From Glandiceps talaboti (Eukaryota > Hemichordata > Enteropneusta > Spengelidae): a stretch of 64,000 bases of DNA. This document shows positions 37,192-48,839 of the stretch, one piece after another. The DNA lies in assembly GCF_964340395.1 (NCBI RefSeq), contig NC_135559.1:9295759-9359758 (forward strand), in the 5' to 3' direction. Both the position numbers and the translations under genes were made by a program. Each line of letters opens with the position of its first letter. Position 1 is the first letter of the stretch. The notes under the pieces are model-generated. The model searched no databases and was not told the DNA's origin. It saw only the letters and a program-made list of their open reading frames with translations.

Positions 37192-37700
37192 AACTGCACT
37201 AGCTGCAACTGGTACATTTATTTTAAAATGTTTTGTTACATGCAGGTACACTTTACTCTTGATATCGTATACCCAACAATATCGCACCACCTGTGGATAT
37301 ACATATTTTTGTAGCTGTACATGCGATAGATCGAATCAAATTGATTTTTGGGGCCGTACCCAAAAATCAGCACCCTCAACAATGATCACGACTTCAACCT
37401 GTTCCTGTAGTGCTTATAAATAGGCCTTACATAGACATGTACATGTATATTGACTCCTGGTTAATAATATACAGTGTGTAATTAGTGGTATTTTCAGTAG
37501 ATATATGGTTGTCTGATTGGAAAATGATATTCCAATTACAATTAATATTAAAAGTTTTTAACATGGTGACATATTCAAAACCAAGCTTTTGCTCAAGATT
37601 TTAAATTGCCACTAGACTACAGATAATATTGACCACTAATTAACAGATCTCTCATGTCTTTTTAATAAGTACTTGACTGACCAATTTCTAGTGAATATAT
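37192..37700 (+). repeat. 'GTACCCAAAAATCAGC' family, copy 3 (near full length)
   Basis: It starts AACTGCACTAGCTGCAACTGG immediately beside the hairpin element and runs through GGCCGTACCCAAAAATCAGC and CATGGTGACATATTCAAAAC to TTCTAGTGAATATATCTTTG. Confidence 0.8.
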
Positions 37701-37885
37701 CTTTGGTTATTTGGTGGAAAAAAAACTGCATAAGAACAACAGCATGTGTCTAGAACCTCAGGGCAGTACATGTATGTCTATCACTGAAAATAGTCTGGTT
37801 CAGGAGGTGAACAAGTCTTTTTCATATTTTAATGTGTTTTGTGCATACACAATTATTTTCACTAAGTTTTGAAGTAGGAAGCTAA

Positions 37886-38086
37886 CCAATCCTATTAAAA
37901 TCTGATGTGATGAAAGCGGCTAAATGCTTTATTTACCTCTATTTCCATTGTTTTGTGTTGTTTGTTTTTGTTGTGAGTGATCACCGCCTTCCCACTCGGA
38001 ACAAAAACAAACGGCACAAAATGATGGAAATAGAGGTAAATAAAGCATTTAGCTGCTTTCACCACATCAGATTTTAATCAGATTGG
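37886..38086. mobile_element. Foldback element, AATCNGATGT family, copy 2 (201 bp)
   Basis: Nearly the whole element is an inverted repeat: TAAATGCTTTATTTACCTCT pairs with AGAGGTAAATAAAGCATTTA around a centre near 37985. The ends ATTAAAATCTGATGTGATGA and TCACCACATCAGATTTTAAT match the termini of the element at 4689-5044. Confidence 0.9.
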
Positions 38087-38157
38087 AGGCTAACCTGTAA
38101 TGAAGCAATAGAAAAAGAGTGTTAAAAAGAGTGCAAAACAGGTGTAGCTTAGGTGTA

Positions 38158-38534
38158 GAAAAAAAATTGTGTGGTTCTGATTACACTCAATTTTAAAATA
38201 CAAATGTAGGTTGGGTAGGTAGATTTTTTATTTATTTTATTATATTTTTTTTATGTGTGAGTGTCTAGTTCAGGTTTTCCATTGTTTTCCAAATGATCTC
38301 TGTGTTGTTTATTTCTTCCTGTCAGATGTACAGCCTTTACAGATTGGAAGAATAGTTTTATATATTGTCTTTTTAAGTTGATGTCAGTTTCCGCACCCAC
38401 TATTTCTTGCGAGACTTCATGATTTTCGAGATTTTATTATTTTTCTCAAATACATTTTAAAAAAAGTTTAGGGTCAGCCTGAAAAATTAGGTGGGGTTGG
38501 GTAACCAGAACCAAACAACTTTTTTTATTTGGCC
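38158..38534 (-). mobile_element. GGCC-ended MITE family, copy C (inverted)
   Basis: Reads as the reverse complement of copies A and B: GATGTACAGCCTTTACAGATTG, ATATTGTCTTTTTAAGTTGA and CACTATTTCTTGCGAGACTT. The end ATTTGGCC is followed by TTA. Confidence 0.8.
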
Positions 38535-38796
38535 TTAATAGAAAAATGTCGACTACAAGTGAATATGAACTAGTTTACGATGTTTTATAGATAGCAGATA
38601 GCCTGACAGTTGCTAGTCAGAGCTTTTCCTGAATTATGTCAACTCTATGTATAAAGATAACAAGCCTATTTGGTTTTGTTACAAAGAAATATGAATAATG
38701 AATTCTCCGGAGATGAAAGTCTTGTGTCATGGCTTTTTAGTTTGATTTGAGTACAGCCTCTTAGCTACTCCCATGCTGCAGTAAGCTCAGTCTTAT

Positions 38797-38962
38797 TGCT
38801 AAGGTTGGGGAGTCCGGTAACAGAAAGGGGGAATGGGGTAAAAGTGGTAGTGTTTCCCCATGGAGTCTATGGTAATTTTGTTTGGGAACCCTGGTAAAAT
38901 GACATGGGAACCCTGGTAGATTTTACCTACTTACAGCCCCTAAGCAAAAACACTGAAGCTGC
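38797..38962 (-). mobile_element. CAGTG-ended MITE family (inverted, short)
   Basis: TTGCTAAGGTTGGGGAGTCC, then two GGGAACCCTGGTA modules, and the end CCCTAAGCAAAAACACTG. Confidence 0.65.
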
Positions 38963-39349
38963 TTCATTTTCATAGGAAATTTTTTTTTTGAATGTGTGTT
39001 TCTGATAACCTGTCCGATCCTAATGTAACAGCCTCTGACCTTAAACATTTGTTTTAAACACTGAAAACAAAAAAGATAAGAAATTATTTGTCTCTGTGAC
39101 TGTTCTGCATGTACAAATATACAAACACCAAACTGACTTCTTTGCAGGCAATGAAACTATTGAATAATGCCATTGTCATTGACATTGAAATTTTCTTTTC
39201 TCTAAAACAAGGACAAAACATGTGGGACATTTCACTCTAGTTGAGATTTAAGATGAAGAGCAAACCCACATATGGCTTTATATGTCTATGGACATCAATA
39301 CTAACATAGTGTGTATTAATCAGTTAGTGTTTCAATTACTACAAGTGGC

Positions 39350-39575
39350 AAAGACCCATAATGGCACAACAGCCCATAATACTTCCTCAACCCATGGGAA
39401 GCATTAAATGCATTGCAGCCTTTGTAAACAGATAAGGGTTAAATCCTTCAATTGGCAACGTCTATCCTAACAGGTCCCAACTACACAATAATACAACTCG
39501 TATAATACAACTTGTAACCATTCAGAAACAAAGGGCAGTGGCAAGGCTTAAGCCAGCAACTTGCAGATACTGACT
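39350..39575 (-). mobile_element. tRNA-derived SINE, second family, copy 1 (decayed)
   Basis: ATGGCACAACAGCCCATAAT, CGTCTATCCTAACAGGTCCC, CCATTCAGAAACAAAGG and AGCAACTTGCAGATACTGAC follow the order of the better copy at 58585-58850. The B-box region has decayed. Confidence 0.75.
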
Positions 39576-39579
39576 ATTC

Positions 39580-41900
39580 ACCCCATCATGACTTTTAGAG
39601 CAGGTACGACTTTACGGACAATGCATGAAGCCTTAAGGTGTATTAAAATACCATTACCTTACCATCACATATGCTTAAATGTCAAGGTTAATGACGTACT
39701 AATGATTTTGAAAGGTACTCTATCACTTTCAGTAATCCAGCACTATGATCTATTTTCTCATAACGTTTCATTGTAAATAATGTATGTAGTGAAAAACATA
39801 AACATCCCTAGTTTAGGTACAGCAGTGTCTATTCGTGCACATGTACGTTTATATGCCTTGGGGTTTCTAGCTATAAAAACCTAGCCGAAGATGCTGAAAC
39901 AAAATTTCGTTTACTGAGCAGGAATATACTTGATTTTAATACAAAGGACTTTTTCATCAAGTCAACTCTGGCAAAATTTAGACAAAGTCAATGTGGTCAT
40001 TGGAACATTAGATCATGGGTAAGAAATAGTGATAGGCATATATATCTAATATCACTTCCAATGTACTGTGGAGAACATGCGCAATCGAACCCATTGAATA
40101 ATTTTCTCTATCACGGCCTGGCATACTTTTGCCCAAATATGGCAAGTGGCTCACACTTTGACATCTGTTTGTTTAGTGATTTGGCATTGTTAATTTCTTT
40201 GCTATTTTGAGGGTTTTTTGTGATTTTGAATAAAATAATATTTCAGTGGCAATTTATGTGATTCTGTGAATCAAATGATGTGTCCGTGCCACTATAAAGG
40301 TATATGATAAAACTTTTATGGCCCAGATATGGGTTTTGTAGACCTTAGTAGTACATGTACATGTGTACATACGGCTTCATTATTGGCCCTTCCCTCATAC
40401 AATCTCAGTCCACAAACTCCATATCTCGATCGTAAAGATTATTTCAACATCATGTTTGTCAACAAACAATAAGCATTTCATACTGGTCGACCACTTCATG
40501 CTTTTCGTTCATTTTTTGATACATGATGTGATCAAGATGCGGTGTCTTTCTAATCCCAAACTTTGTGTTGAATATGGCTAATACATCAGAGTTCAGTTGG
40601 AAAACAAATTCATTCATACATCATGTAAATTTCTGCTTTGAAACAAAGTTTGTTTGAGCGTTCCCTAGTTACTGACTAGGTTTTTATTGTGCAGGGTCAT
40701 GACCGAGGTGTGCTTGGACAAATCAGAGGACTGCTAGGATTTAACCAGTACTTAAATAATATTAAACCTGAGGGACAGTGAGGGTTAATGTTTAAAGTCC
40801 TACTATAATGTATACAGTCAGTTTGACATCCATAATTTCAAAACTGACAACCTATTTTTTTTCAAATCAGAAAATCTCTGATCCGCTCTACTGCCAAAAT
40901 GCCAACCCCACCAGAATTGTCTGCTCGATGATTACTGCGTTCTCTTTTAGTTGCGTACGAATACAAGATTGACATCTCTTGAAATTATCATTTTAATCCA
41001 TCATTAATAACCGGAAATAATCTTTTAATACCGTCTTTATAGAAATGTGAAATCATGAGTACTGACTTACCTCTCTCATTACGAAATACTAAATATATTC
41101 TAAAGAAGGATGCGGTTGAAAAAGGATAAGGATGAAAGCTTAAGGGGAATTCACAACGACTTGTCTTGTCTTGTCTTCCAGATTCAAATAAATGATTGAT
41201 AGTTCTAATTTATCAATCAAGGCTTTGTGTTGCATGCTTCATGCTGGGAAGATTGTCTTCTCATCTGTATACCCATTAGACAAGTTGGGGCTGTATCGTT
41301 ATTCATTTTATTACATAGAGGTCTAAAGTACAGATCTTACTGCTTCATAATTAATGATTAGCCTGGAGTCTCAGTGCCGCGAGGATTTTATCGCCACGAT
41401 TGTCATTTAAGCGATGTCTCACGAGTTGTAGATGATTGTCTAATGTGAAAATAAAGTACATTTTTAAAGTACTTGTACTTTTCATGTCCATGAAGCTGAT
41501 CATGGCTTTACTGATTAAATGAAAGTTATCATCCCATGTATATTAATTAATTTTAGTTCTTGTAAGAGAGTTTGAAAAAGAAGTATACACTATCGTTTTG
41601 AGTTTGAGTGTTTTAAACTGCTTTATGTGCATGTTTTTCTTTGAAATTATGCACCTACATGTAAGCAGTGATTCATATTCAATTAAATTTCCTAAAAACA
41701 ATTCTTCTTGCTTTCTACAATATAAAGTACACTTACTGTAACTAGAGTGTTATTTTTCCCATCAGACAACCACCAATAATTTTCACGGAAATTGATGAAT
41801 TGAGGAGTTGGTCAAAAAACATGATATATATTATATGTATATACCCATATTACATGTATGTTTAGTATATCCTCCTCGGTTAGTTCTCTCCCCCTTCCCT
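39580..41900. other. Intronic sequence without clear features
   Basis: No exon recognised. A phrase ATATGGGTTTTGTAGACC (about 40327) resembles one near 17735, suggesting a further weak dispersed repeat. Confidence 0.45.
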
Positions 41901-41904
41901 CCTG

Positions 41905-42210
41905 GTGTAGTTACTCCTCCTCCCACTATTTTTTTTGCATGTACAGGTCGCTGACCTTTATCAACAGTATAAAATGATGATGATGATGATGTACCGTTCT
42001 CTTATCAGTTACAAAGATCTGTTATAGCCCCTGATCATCAGATGAACACTCTGATGCATACCTTTATTACATGTCTTAAAGTCCCCCCCCCCCCGTGTAG
42101 TTCCCCCCCCCACTATTCTTGCATACTAGTATACAGTTCTCTTATCACATCAGTGACAATGATCTGTTACGACCCCAGATCATGAGATAAACACTCTGTA
42201 TCTGACCCCA
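41905..42210. repeat. Tandem duplication, about 190 bp, with C tracts
   Basis: The series TAGTT(A/C)C..., CCCACTATT, TTGCAT, GTTCTCTTATCA, GATCTGTTA, GATCAT(C/G)AGAT and AACACTCTG occurs twice in the same order. C runs at 42083-42094 and 42103-42111 lie at the boundary. Confidence 0.75.
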
Positions 42211-42539
42211 ATTGTACAATGTACCTACATTTTTAGTATCAAGTACACGATACATTGCATATCTATTAAATATGTAACATAGATCTATCCATGTTGAAAT
42301 ACCAACAACAACTATACCCATTCATAGCAGAGCATCATATTTCTATGAAATATTCTCACATAGGTCTGTGAAGTATTTCAACCATGTTGTAGTATCACTG
42401 TCATCGTTGCCATGACAACAGTGATGGCAAAGCGTTCAGGAAATAGTGAGAAGAGCTGTAAAGGGACGAAAGAAAGCAACGATAAAGAGATTACAGGTTA
42501 AATGAAATGAATCTGTCAAAAAAACTAAAAGAAAATCAG

Positions 42540-43330
42540 CTCGAAATCGAAAGAGTTTGCATAGTGACACGGTTATGATTTCTGAAGCTTACAACTAACA
42601 ACCCTCGAATATAAAATTATAAGAGCAATGTATCATGGAAGACTCAAAACTGATAAATCACACGGTGTAAAAAACATCAGATTAAAAAATTTAAACAAGA
42701 AGTGAAAGAGTTTGTAGTGATACGATTGTGTTTGCTCTAGCTTTTCGACACACAAAAAAAACATCAGTGAAACAGTAATAGTTCATAGAATGCTCAAATT
42801 TTATAAATTATTTAAATATGTGCAAAAGATGTCAGATTTTTATTTTCAAATTGAAATAAAATTCAAAGAGTATATACATGTACTGACACGATTGTGTTTG
42901 CTCTAGCGTTTCGACACAAAAAACTTCAATAAAACAGTAATACAGTACTTCTATAGAATGCTCAAATTTTATAAATTATTATGTGCAAAAGATATCAGAT
43001 TTTTTTTTTCAAATTGAAATAAAATTCAGAGTATATACTGACACGATTGTGTTTGTTCTAGCGTGTCAACACAAAAAAAAAACCTTGAACAAAACAGGAA
43101 TACGGTACTTCGTAGAATGCTCAAATTTTATAAATTATTATGTGCAAAAGGTGTCAGATTTTTTTTTTTTCAAATTGAAATAAAATTCAGAGTATATACT
43201 GACATGATTGTGTTTGTTCTAGCGTGTCAACACACTAAAAAAACCCTTGAACGAAACTGAAATACTTCATAGAAGATTCAAATTGTATAAATTATAATGT
43301 GCAAAAAGACGTTAGATTTATGACCAGATT
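42540..43330. repeat. Tandem array, about 160-bp unit, five copies
   Basis: ACGATTGTGTTTG(C/T)TCTAGC recurs at about 42722, 42888, 43043 and 43203, with a decayed copy near 42569. Units share ATGCTCAAATTTTATAAATT, GTGCAAAAG and TTCAAATTGAAATAAAATTC. Adjacent frames carrying SDFFF or HKKTL motifs are repeat translations. Confidence 0.93.
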
Positions 43331-43540
43331 TTCATAATTTGTCAAGGGTCTCATATTTCAGGAAGATAATAGTACAATTCTAATCCTCGGAGGATTTAGA
43401 CGTAATAAACACTGACCTAGAACAATGTAATCTAGACTACTGAGCATAGAAAGAAACTGGAAAATCTATATTTTTAATGAAAATTTTGACTCGCAGTCAA
43501 AAAAATTCTTGGTAGTGAATCCCGAATTTTTGCTGATGTT

Positions 43541-43820
43541 TTGTCGGCATCGTCAGGGGGTGCTACAGTGGGCTATTGTTACATGTTTTGTCGGCATCGT
43601 CAGGGGGTGCTACAGTGGGCTATTGTTACATGTTTTGTCGGCACCGTCAGGGGGTGCTACAGTGGGCTATTGTTACATGTTTTGTCGGCATCGTCAGGGG
43701 GTGCTACAGTGGGCTATTGTTACATGTTTTGTCGGCATCGTCAGGGGGTGCTACAGTGGGCTATTGTTACATGTTTTGTCGGCATCATCAGGGGTGCTAC
43801 AGTGGGCTATTGTCTCATGT
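43541..43820. repeat. Homogeneous 47-bp VNTR, six units
   Basis: GTCGGCATCGTCAGGGGGTG starts at 43543, 43590, 43637, 43684 and 43731, with a variant at 43778 (ATCATCAGGGG, one G fewer). Units are almost identical, with only rare changes such as CACCG in the third. Because 47 is not a multiple of three, the array is open in all three plus frames. Confidence 0.97.
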
Positions 43821-43839
43821 TTTTTTATTCTGTGAGTAG

Positions 43840-45660
43840 AAATTTTCATTTTTTGCTACAAAGTAAGTATGAACCCAAAGTCCATGAACATTCATTGTAA
43901 GACTTACAGAAAATCTGTTATTTCTGTACGATGTAGCAATCAAATTAAAAATTTCCCTCGATACAGATTCTGAGTTTGTCAGCAGAAATAATTTCATTTT
44001 CCAAAATTAGGATACAGGAAATAAAGCATGCAAATTTTGAAGCACAAAGTCAAAAATTAATTCTTATTTTTTGTCTTAAGATGTTTATTTTTATGGTCCA
44101 GTTGTATGGAACTGCTTCTAGCAAAGGTTACTGAACACTGGAAATTTTCACTAATGACCCATTTTTGTGTATTTTGCTGGAAGACATAGACTAAAAATGC
44201 CTTGTACCAGTCTGATAATTAGTAAAAATTAGTCTTTGAGAAGGAGCTGAAGAATGTGAAATTGCAAAAGTTTCGAGTGATACAAATATTTAGGTTTACA
44301 GTATTAGGTACAGTAAAACAATTTTGTTTATTTATTTTAGTAGACCTAATCCTTTGATTTATTTCATTCATTCTTGTTTCATTCATGTTTAGACCCTGAA
44401 GATGACCTCCCATATGGGGTCAAAATGTCAGTAAAATAAAGTTTTACAACTAGACTATTTGTCGACCTCAATTATCAAACCAAATGTTGCCAATCTCAAG
44501 TCCATGTCTCCCAATTGGTTTGTCATTGTGGTGAGACCGGCTGTAGTTTTCACAACTTAACAAGCTTTAAAAAAAGTATACAATTTTTTTTATTTATTTA
44601 TTCACGCATTTTCATGCTTTAAATTCAGTATAACTCAATAACTTGCGTGTGTGAGAACAAATTGACCTTGTTCTAATTTGACCCCTTGCGCAAGGTAAAA
44701 AAGCTGTTGCAGGTACCGAAAATTTGCCATTTCGCCAAATTTTTCACGTGCCAAAAGAAGTATAACAATTGTATATTATAATTTATATCATTGATTCATA
44801 TAATGTAAATTACTTTTATATATGAGTGACAAACTGATAGTGATTTGCCTTTCTACTCCAAAATCTTTTTTAATCATAAAGTGTAACACGATCCAGAATT
44901 GAGTAAAGCAATATTTGTTTAGAGTTATTGAACTACAAAGTGTTATGAGTGTTTATATATGTACCTAACCCTGGTAGCTAAACCAAATATGTCATATGTG
45001 ACCTAGTTCAGATATGTATGTCATTTCATCAAACATACAACAATATATTTATGATGAAAACTTGTCTGCTGTTCCCCCCCCCCCCCCATCAATAATGTTT
45101 GATAAAGTCTATATTCTATTCTAAAGCTGTTGAATTTTCACTACGTTTAGAAAATTATTTTTTCACAATTGAAGAGGTTTGTTACCAGGAATCCAATAAA
45201 AAAAGATAGAGAGGAGGAAAGGGAAAGGCAGAGAAACATGAAGAAGATAAATTTTTTAAAGTAATGAGAAACATTTGTAAAAATTAGGGTCCCCCTTATA
45301 CAGTGTACATGTATGGTTTTGCATTTATCAAGAATCGAGTATTTCAAATTTTTGTGTATGATCTGTGACATTGTTATAGCTGTTATGACTACAAAGTCAG
45401 ATAAAATATTTGAGTTCACATGAAAAATTTGCTCTCGGTTACAATGACATGTTTGCAGCACTGCATTCCAAATTCCTCCAAAAAAAGTGTGGTTATGCCT
45501 GGTTCTGTCATTTTAAATGGTGCCCTCTGTGGTGTAGCCTCTTTTTAGTGTTGTAGACCTTTGACCTGTGTACATAATCTGGCGCCCTCTATGGTAGCAC
45601 TGTCAAGGGTACAGCATTTCTTGTGGTCTAAAACTGTTTTGCATTATATTCATATACTAA
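43840..45660. other. Intronic sequence without clear features
   Basis: A 14-bp C run lies at 45074-45087. No exon or dispersed repeat recognised. Confidence 0.45.
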
Positions 45661-45689
45661 ATTCTATTTGCTGTTCTATATAATGCATT

Positions 45690-46370
45690 CCATGGATATT
45701 ATATGTTTTAATGCAACATGTACGATATTTGGGTTACGCTGTCTTGTGCCAACCCAACATCTAATGGTATACATGTACTGTGCAACTCATAGATGCCATA
45801 ATATGGTATTTATTGCCTCATATATTGCCAGAAATGGCTACAGTCTGATGCCATATATGGTATTCTCAACCTCATGCAACCTCAGAAATGGCTACCTTCA
45901 AATGCTGTTTTATGGTATGCACTACCTCATATATATGTACATTCTCAGAAATGGTTACAATCTGATGCCATATATGGTATTGCTTCATACATTCCTAGAA
46001 ATGGCCACAAATCTGATGCCATATATGGTATTGTCAACATCATGCAATCCAAGAAATGGGTACAGTCAAATGTCATACATGGTATCCTGTACCTCATGCA
46101 TTCCAAGAAATGGCTACAATCAGATACCATGATGATATGGTTGGTACAGTCAAATGTCATACATGGTATCCTGTACCTCATGCATTCCAAGAAACGGCTA
46201 CAATCAGATACCGTATATGGTATTATGCAATCCTAGAAATGGCTACAATCAGATACCATATATGGTAACTAACAGTCAGATGCCATGCTTAACCTCATGC
46301 AGTATCAGAAATGGCTACAATCAAATGCCATATATGGTATTCTCTCTTCCAGTCTCAAAATAGTTAGTCA
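45690..46370. repeat. Minisatellite GAAATGGCTACAATCAGATGCCATATATGG, irregular unit of about 50-65 bp
   Basis: GAAATGGCTAC and variants start at about 45831, 45884, 45948, 45998, 46053, 46107, 46191, 46236 and 46308, followed by CCATATATGGTATT and CCTCATGCA(A/T)TCC. The 154-codon open frame over 45668-46132 is repeat-driven (NGY, PYMV, TSC motifs). Confidence 0.93.
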
Positions 46371-46379
46371 GATGTACTA

Positions 46380-47530
46380 TTCTTTGGCAGACTATTTTTC
46401 AAGTACCATTTTGTAGTGGACATGCTTATTACATGTACATGAGTATTTCAATATTTGCAAATTCATTTGACCCATTGATTCATGTGATATTATTAGTATG
46501 CTTTATTATGGTACCAGTCAAAACAAGACTCTTCAAGAAAAAAAATTCACAATGCTGAAGTCTTTAACAGAGATTGAGATATATTTCTATTCTACATCTT
46601 AGCTACATCTATATCTTAACAGGATCTTCAGGTTACTTAAGTGGTTCTCAGTGTTTCTGAGGAAAACACTCCTCTTCAGAAGAGGAATTTGATATCAACT
46701 AAACATCAGAATAAATTCAATGAAATTTCTTGAGAAAAGTAACTGCTTTCTGAGTGATAGTGATAGTTCTATTGTTGTCACGATGCACTGCTTTTAAGAA
46801 ATCGTAATCCTCTTTCTCGTTGCCAAGTAACCATGACACATGTCGTGCTCAACAGAATGTGATAAGAACGTATTGAAAGAGATGTTGTTGACGGTTGTGA
46901 CATGAATATTAAACATATGCAGATGTCACGTCATACAATTTATCCAGAACTCTCAATAACTTCAACTGTTCTTCGGACAGCGCCGTTGCATAATTGATCT
47001 TGTAATGGTGTATCATTGTATGTGTTATGAAATGGACACTTTCTCCTGAAACAAAACAGAATATTTATATCCGTTGAATCTTGCCTTGCATGGGTGTGAA
47101 TAGCTACAATTTACTAAAACTAAAAGACCATCATGTGAAATTATACGATGCACGAGTCAGTGACTGTCTGACAACATATTTTTAGTTGTATTCACCTTCA
47201 CATGATGTCCTAAGAAGCTTCATGTCAGCCTAAAAATATATACATGTAATATATATAATTTAATAGTAAAAGTGTGTAAAATTCTAGCCAGTGTGTGTCC
47301 ACTAATAGTTAGTTTTTAGGACCAGTTATATAAAATGAAGTTGTCATCCACAATTATATACCTTTTCATTTTAATTTACAACCTCCAAGTGCCTGTGGGC
47401 TAGGCTGGACCAGACCATTAACCTATCATCTCTAACTGTCTTTGACAGTTAGAAATTTAGATGTTAGGGAATCTCCCTGAATGATTGAAAAATAAAATCA
47501 TTTGATAATTTAACTCGAAATCTAAATGTG
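46380..47530. other. Unique intronic sequence upstream of the arrestin exon
   Basis: No repeats obvious. A purine/pyrimidine-balanced stretch with a CTGTCTTTGACAGTTAGA palindromic area near 47437. Confidence 0.5.
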
Positions 47531-47559
47531 TTTTCTTTTCTTTTCTTTTGTAATTACAG
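47531..47559 (+). promoter_or_regulatory. 3' splice site and polypyrimidine tract of arrestin exon 2
   Basis: A T-rich tract made of repeated TTTTC blocks runs directly into TAATTACAG, with the AG at 47558-47559. A TTAAC-like sequence near 47510-47514, about 47 nt upstream, is a plausible branch point. The unusually long uninterrupted pyrimidine run would help define a 31-nt exon that is below the size usually handled by exon definition. Confidence 0.85.
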
Positions 47560-47590
47560 GGTGTTCAAGAAAAGCAGTCCAAATGGAAAG
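47560..47590 (+). CDS. ARRB1: Beta-arrestin microexon (31 nt, internal coding exon 2), partial gene
   Basis: The exon contributes one base finishing a split codon, then ten codons reading VFKKSSPNGK. Arrestins bind phosphorylated, activated G-protein-coupled receptors in the cytoplasm, uncouple them from G proteins and recruit the endocytic machinery. This peptide matches the N-terminal first beta-strand region, where beta-arrestins have RVFKK(A/S)SPNGK just before LTVYLGKRDFVDH. The Lys-Lys pair belongs to the segment known to sense receptor phosphates. SPNGK favours beta-arrestin (vertebrate ARRB1/2, fly kurtz) over visual arrestins. Length (31 nt), entry phase (the leading G completes an AG|G arginine codon) and exit phase (0) agree with the vertebrate ARRB second coding exon as I recall it. 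Strong splice signals flank it on both sides. Flanking exons were not found here, so only this fragment of a roughly 400-residue protein is visible. The paralogue-level symbol is provisional; many invertebrates have a single beta-arrestin. Confidence 0.88.
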
Positions 47591-47596
47591 GTGAGT
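47591..47596 (+). promoter_or_regulatory. 5' splice site GTGAGT after arrestin exon 2
   Basis: AAG|GTGAGT is a near-consensus U1 site immediately after the lysine codon of SPNGK. It leaves the reading frame at phase 0, as expected if the next exon starts with the LTVYLG or ITVYLG codons. Confidence 0.85.
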
Positions 47597-47949
47597 TGTG
47601 CAAAAGTCTTTGTTATCAAGTATAGCCTGTAATGAGTCTGTTATCGAGTACAACCTGTAATCAACTTTTATGCCATTGCCATGGTACATCATGTTGGGTT
47701 TGCAAACTTATAGACCACTATCATGTTGTTAGTTCCATCTGCCGATTTGTCAAAATCAAAATTTATATACTATAAAAATGTCACATGATAAACATTGTCA
47801 TACAAAGTATTATGACCCTCACCTTATTATGTAAATTGTCTGTGACCCTAGCATTATTATGCAAATGTTATTGCTATACAGAAATAAGATAACCATCAAA
47901 TATAACTTGTTGTTTACAAATCATAATCAAAACTAAAGATGCAGTGTTA

Positions 47950-48130
47950 CAAGGAAATTAGTTTGACAAGAAAATGATAGGAAACACGAAAGTGAATTTG
48001 GCAGAAAAAATGGTTTGGTGGGAAAATTAATTTGGCAAGAAAGTGATTTGGTAGGAAAATTAACTTGGCAGGAAAATGAATTTGTGGGAATGTTATTTTT
48101 ACGGGAAAAGGAAGTTGGCAGGAGTGTGTG
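47950..48130. repeat. Short minisatellite, about 18-22 bp (AATTTGGCAGGAAAAT)
   Basis: Nine or so degenerate units such as GTGAATTTGGCAGAAAA, TTAATTTGGCAAGAAAG and TTAACTTGGCAGGAAAA. Confidence 0.85.
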
Positions 48131-48639
48131 AATTTTGGTGAAAAGAAAGTGTAGTGTTGGAGAGATTAAAAGGTAAAGTACAGAGTGAAAATCACTTATG
48201 AAAACTTTTAGGGAAAGGGTTTCAATGTCTACATGTTGATGATGTTTTGAAGTGTTGGATGTTATCTGAGAATGTTGTTGTTGAGAAGCAAATGAGAGCT
48301 AGAGTCATCTGATAAAGAGTACTCTAGCCATATGCCAAGACAGGTTAATAGCTGCTTATTGCCAGAACTTCACAGCTTTCATACCCTTGAGATAGTTATT
48401 ATGATCAATAGATAGGGGCGGGTGAGTTCTAAGTGGAAAAAAAACATGCAGTACATTAATTTGTAGTGTCTCAGACAATCTCACAGTCATGGGGGCCAGA
48501 GGAAGTGATGGAAAGATGGAAACAATACACTTTACCAAAAAGTGTCATGTTTGTCTGTAAAAGAAGACAGTGTTCTCCAAAAACCCTCATGTAGTTTTAG
48601 AACACTTTGAAATTAAATTTCAGATCACATGCATGCATG

Positions 48640-48750
48640 TACATGTATGTACAGTATGCAAGTATGTACGTCCTCACTCCCTCCCTCCATACATACATAC
48701 ATACATACGTGCATATGAACACACACATGAACACATACAAATCGACACAC
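48640..48750. repeat. Short ACATGTA/(CATA)n tract
   Basis: ATGCATGTACATGTATGTAC is followed by a CATA run (48690-48708) and CA-rich sequence. Confidence 0.8.
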
Positions 48751-48839
48751 AGTGTTTACACATCATTGTTTGTGATGTTACTAATGTCATGCATTCTAGA
48801 ACTTTATCCTGATTATAAAACTACAGTAGAGTAAGTAAA

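Larger units (their letters stand above)
1..47559 (+). other. Inferred arrestin intron 1 (partial, at least 47.5 kb)
   Basis: No segment ending in codons for ...GTR with an AG|GT donor was recognised upstream of the microexon, and no other coding exon was convincing on either strand. The sequence consists of repeats and AT-rich unique DNA. I infer one intron, but a first exon with weak similarity, an alternative promoter or a nested gene could have been missed by eye. Confidence 0.6.

Noticed and set aside
17730-40480. Similarity between about 17730-17850 and 40320-40440
   Set aside because: Only short phrases (ATGGGTTTTG(C/T)AGACC, GTCCACAAA) match; too weak to call a repeat family.
43509-43900. 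Three overlapping plus-strand proteins with 47-residue repeats
   Set aside because: All three come from the 47-bp VNTR; no signal of real coding in any one frame.
45668-46236. 154- and 120-codon frames with NGYNQ/PYMV repeats
   Set aside because: They lie entirely in a minisatellite of irregular period, and frames change between units.
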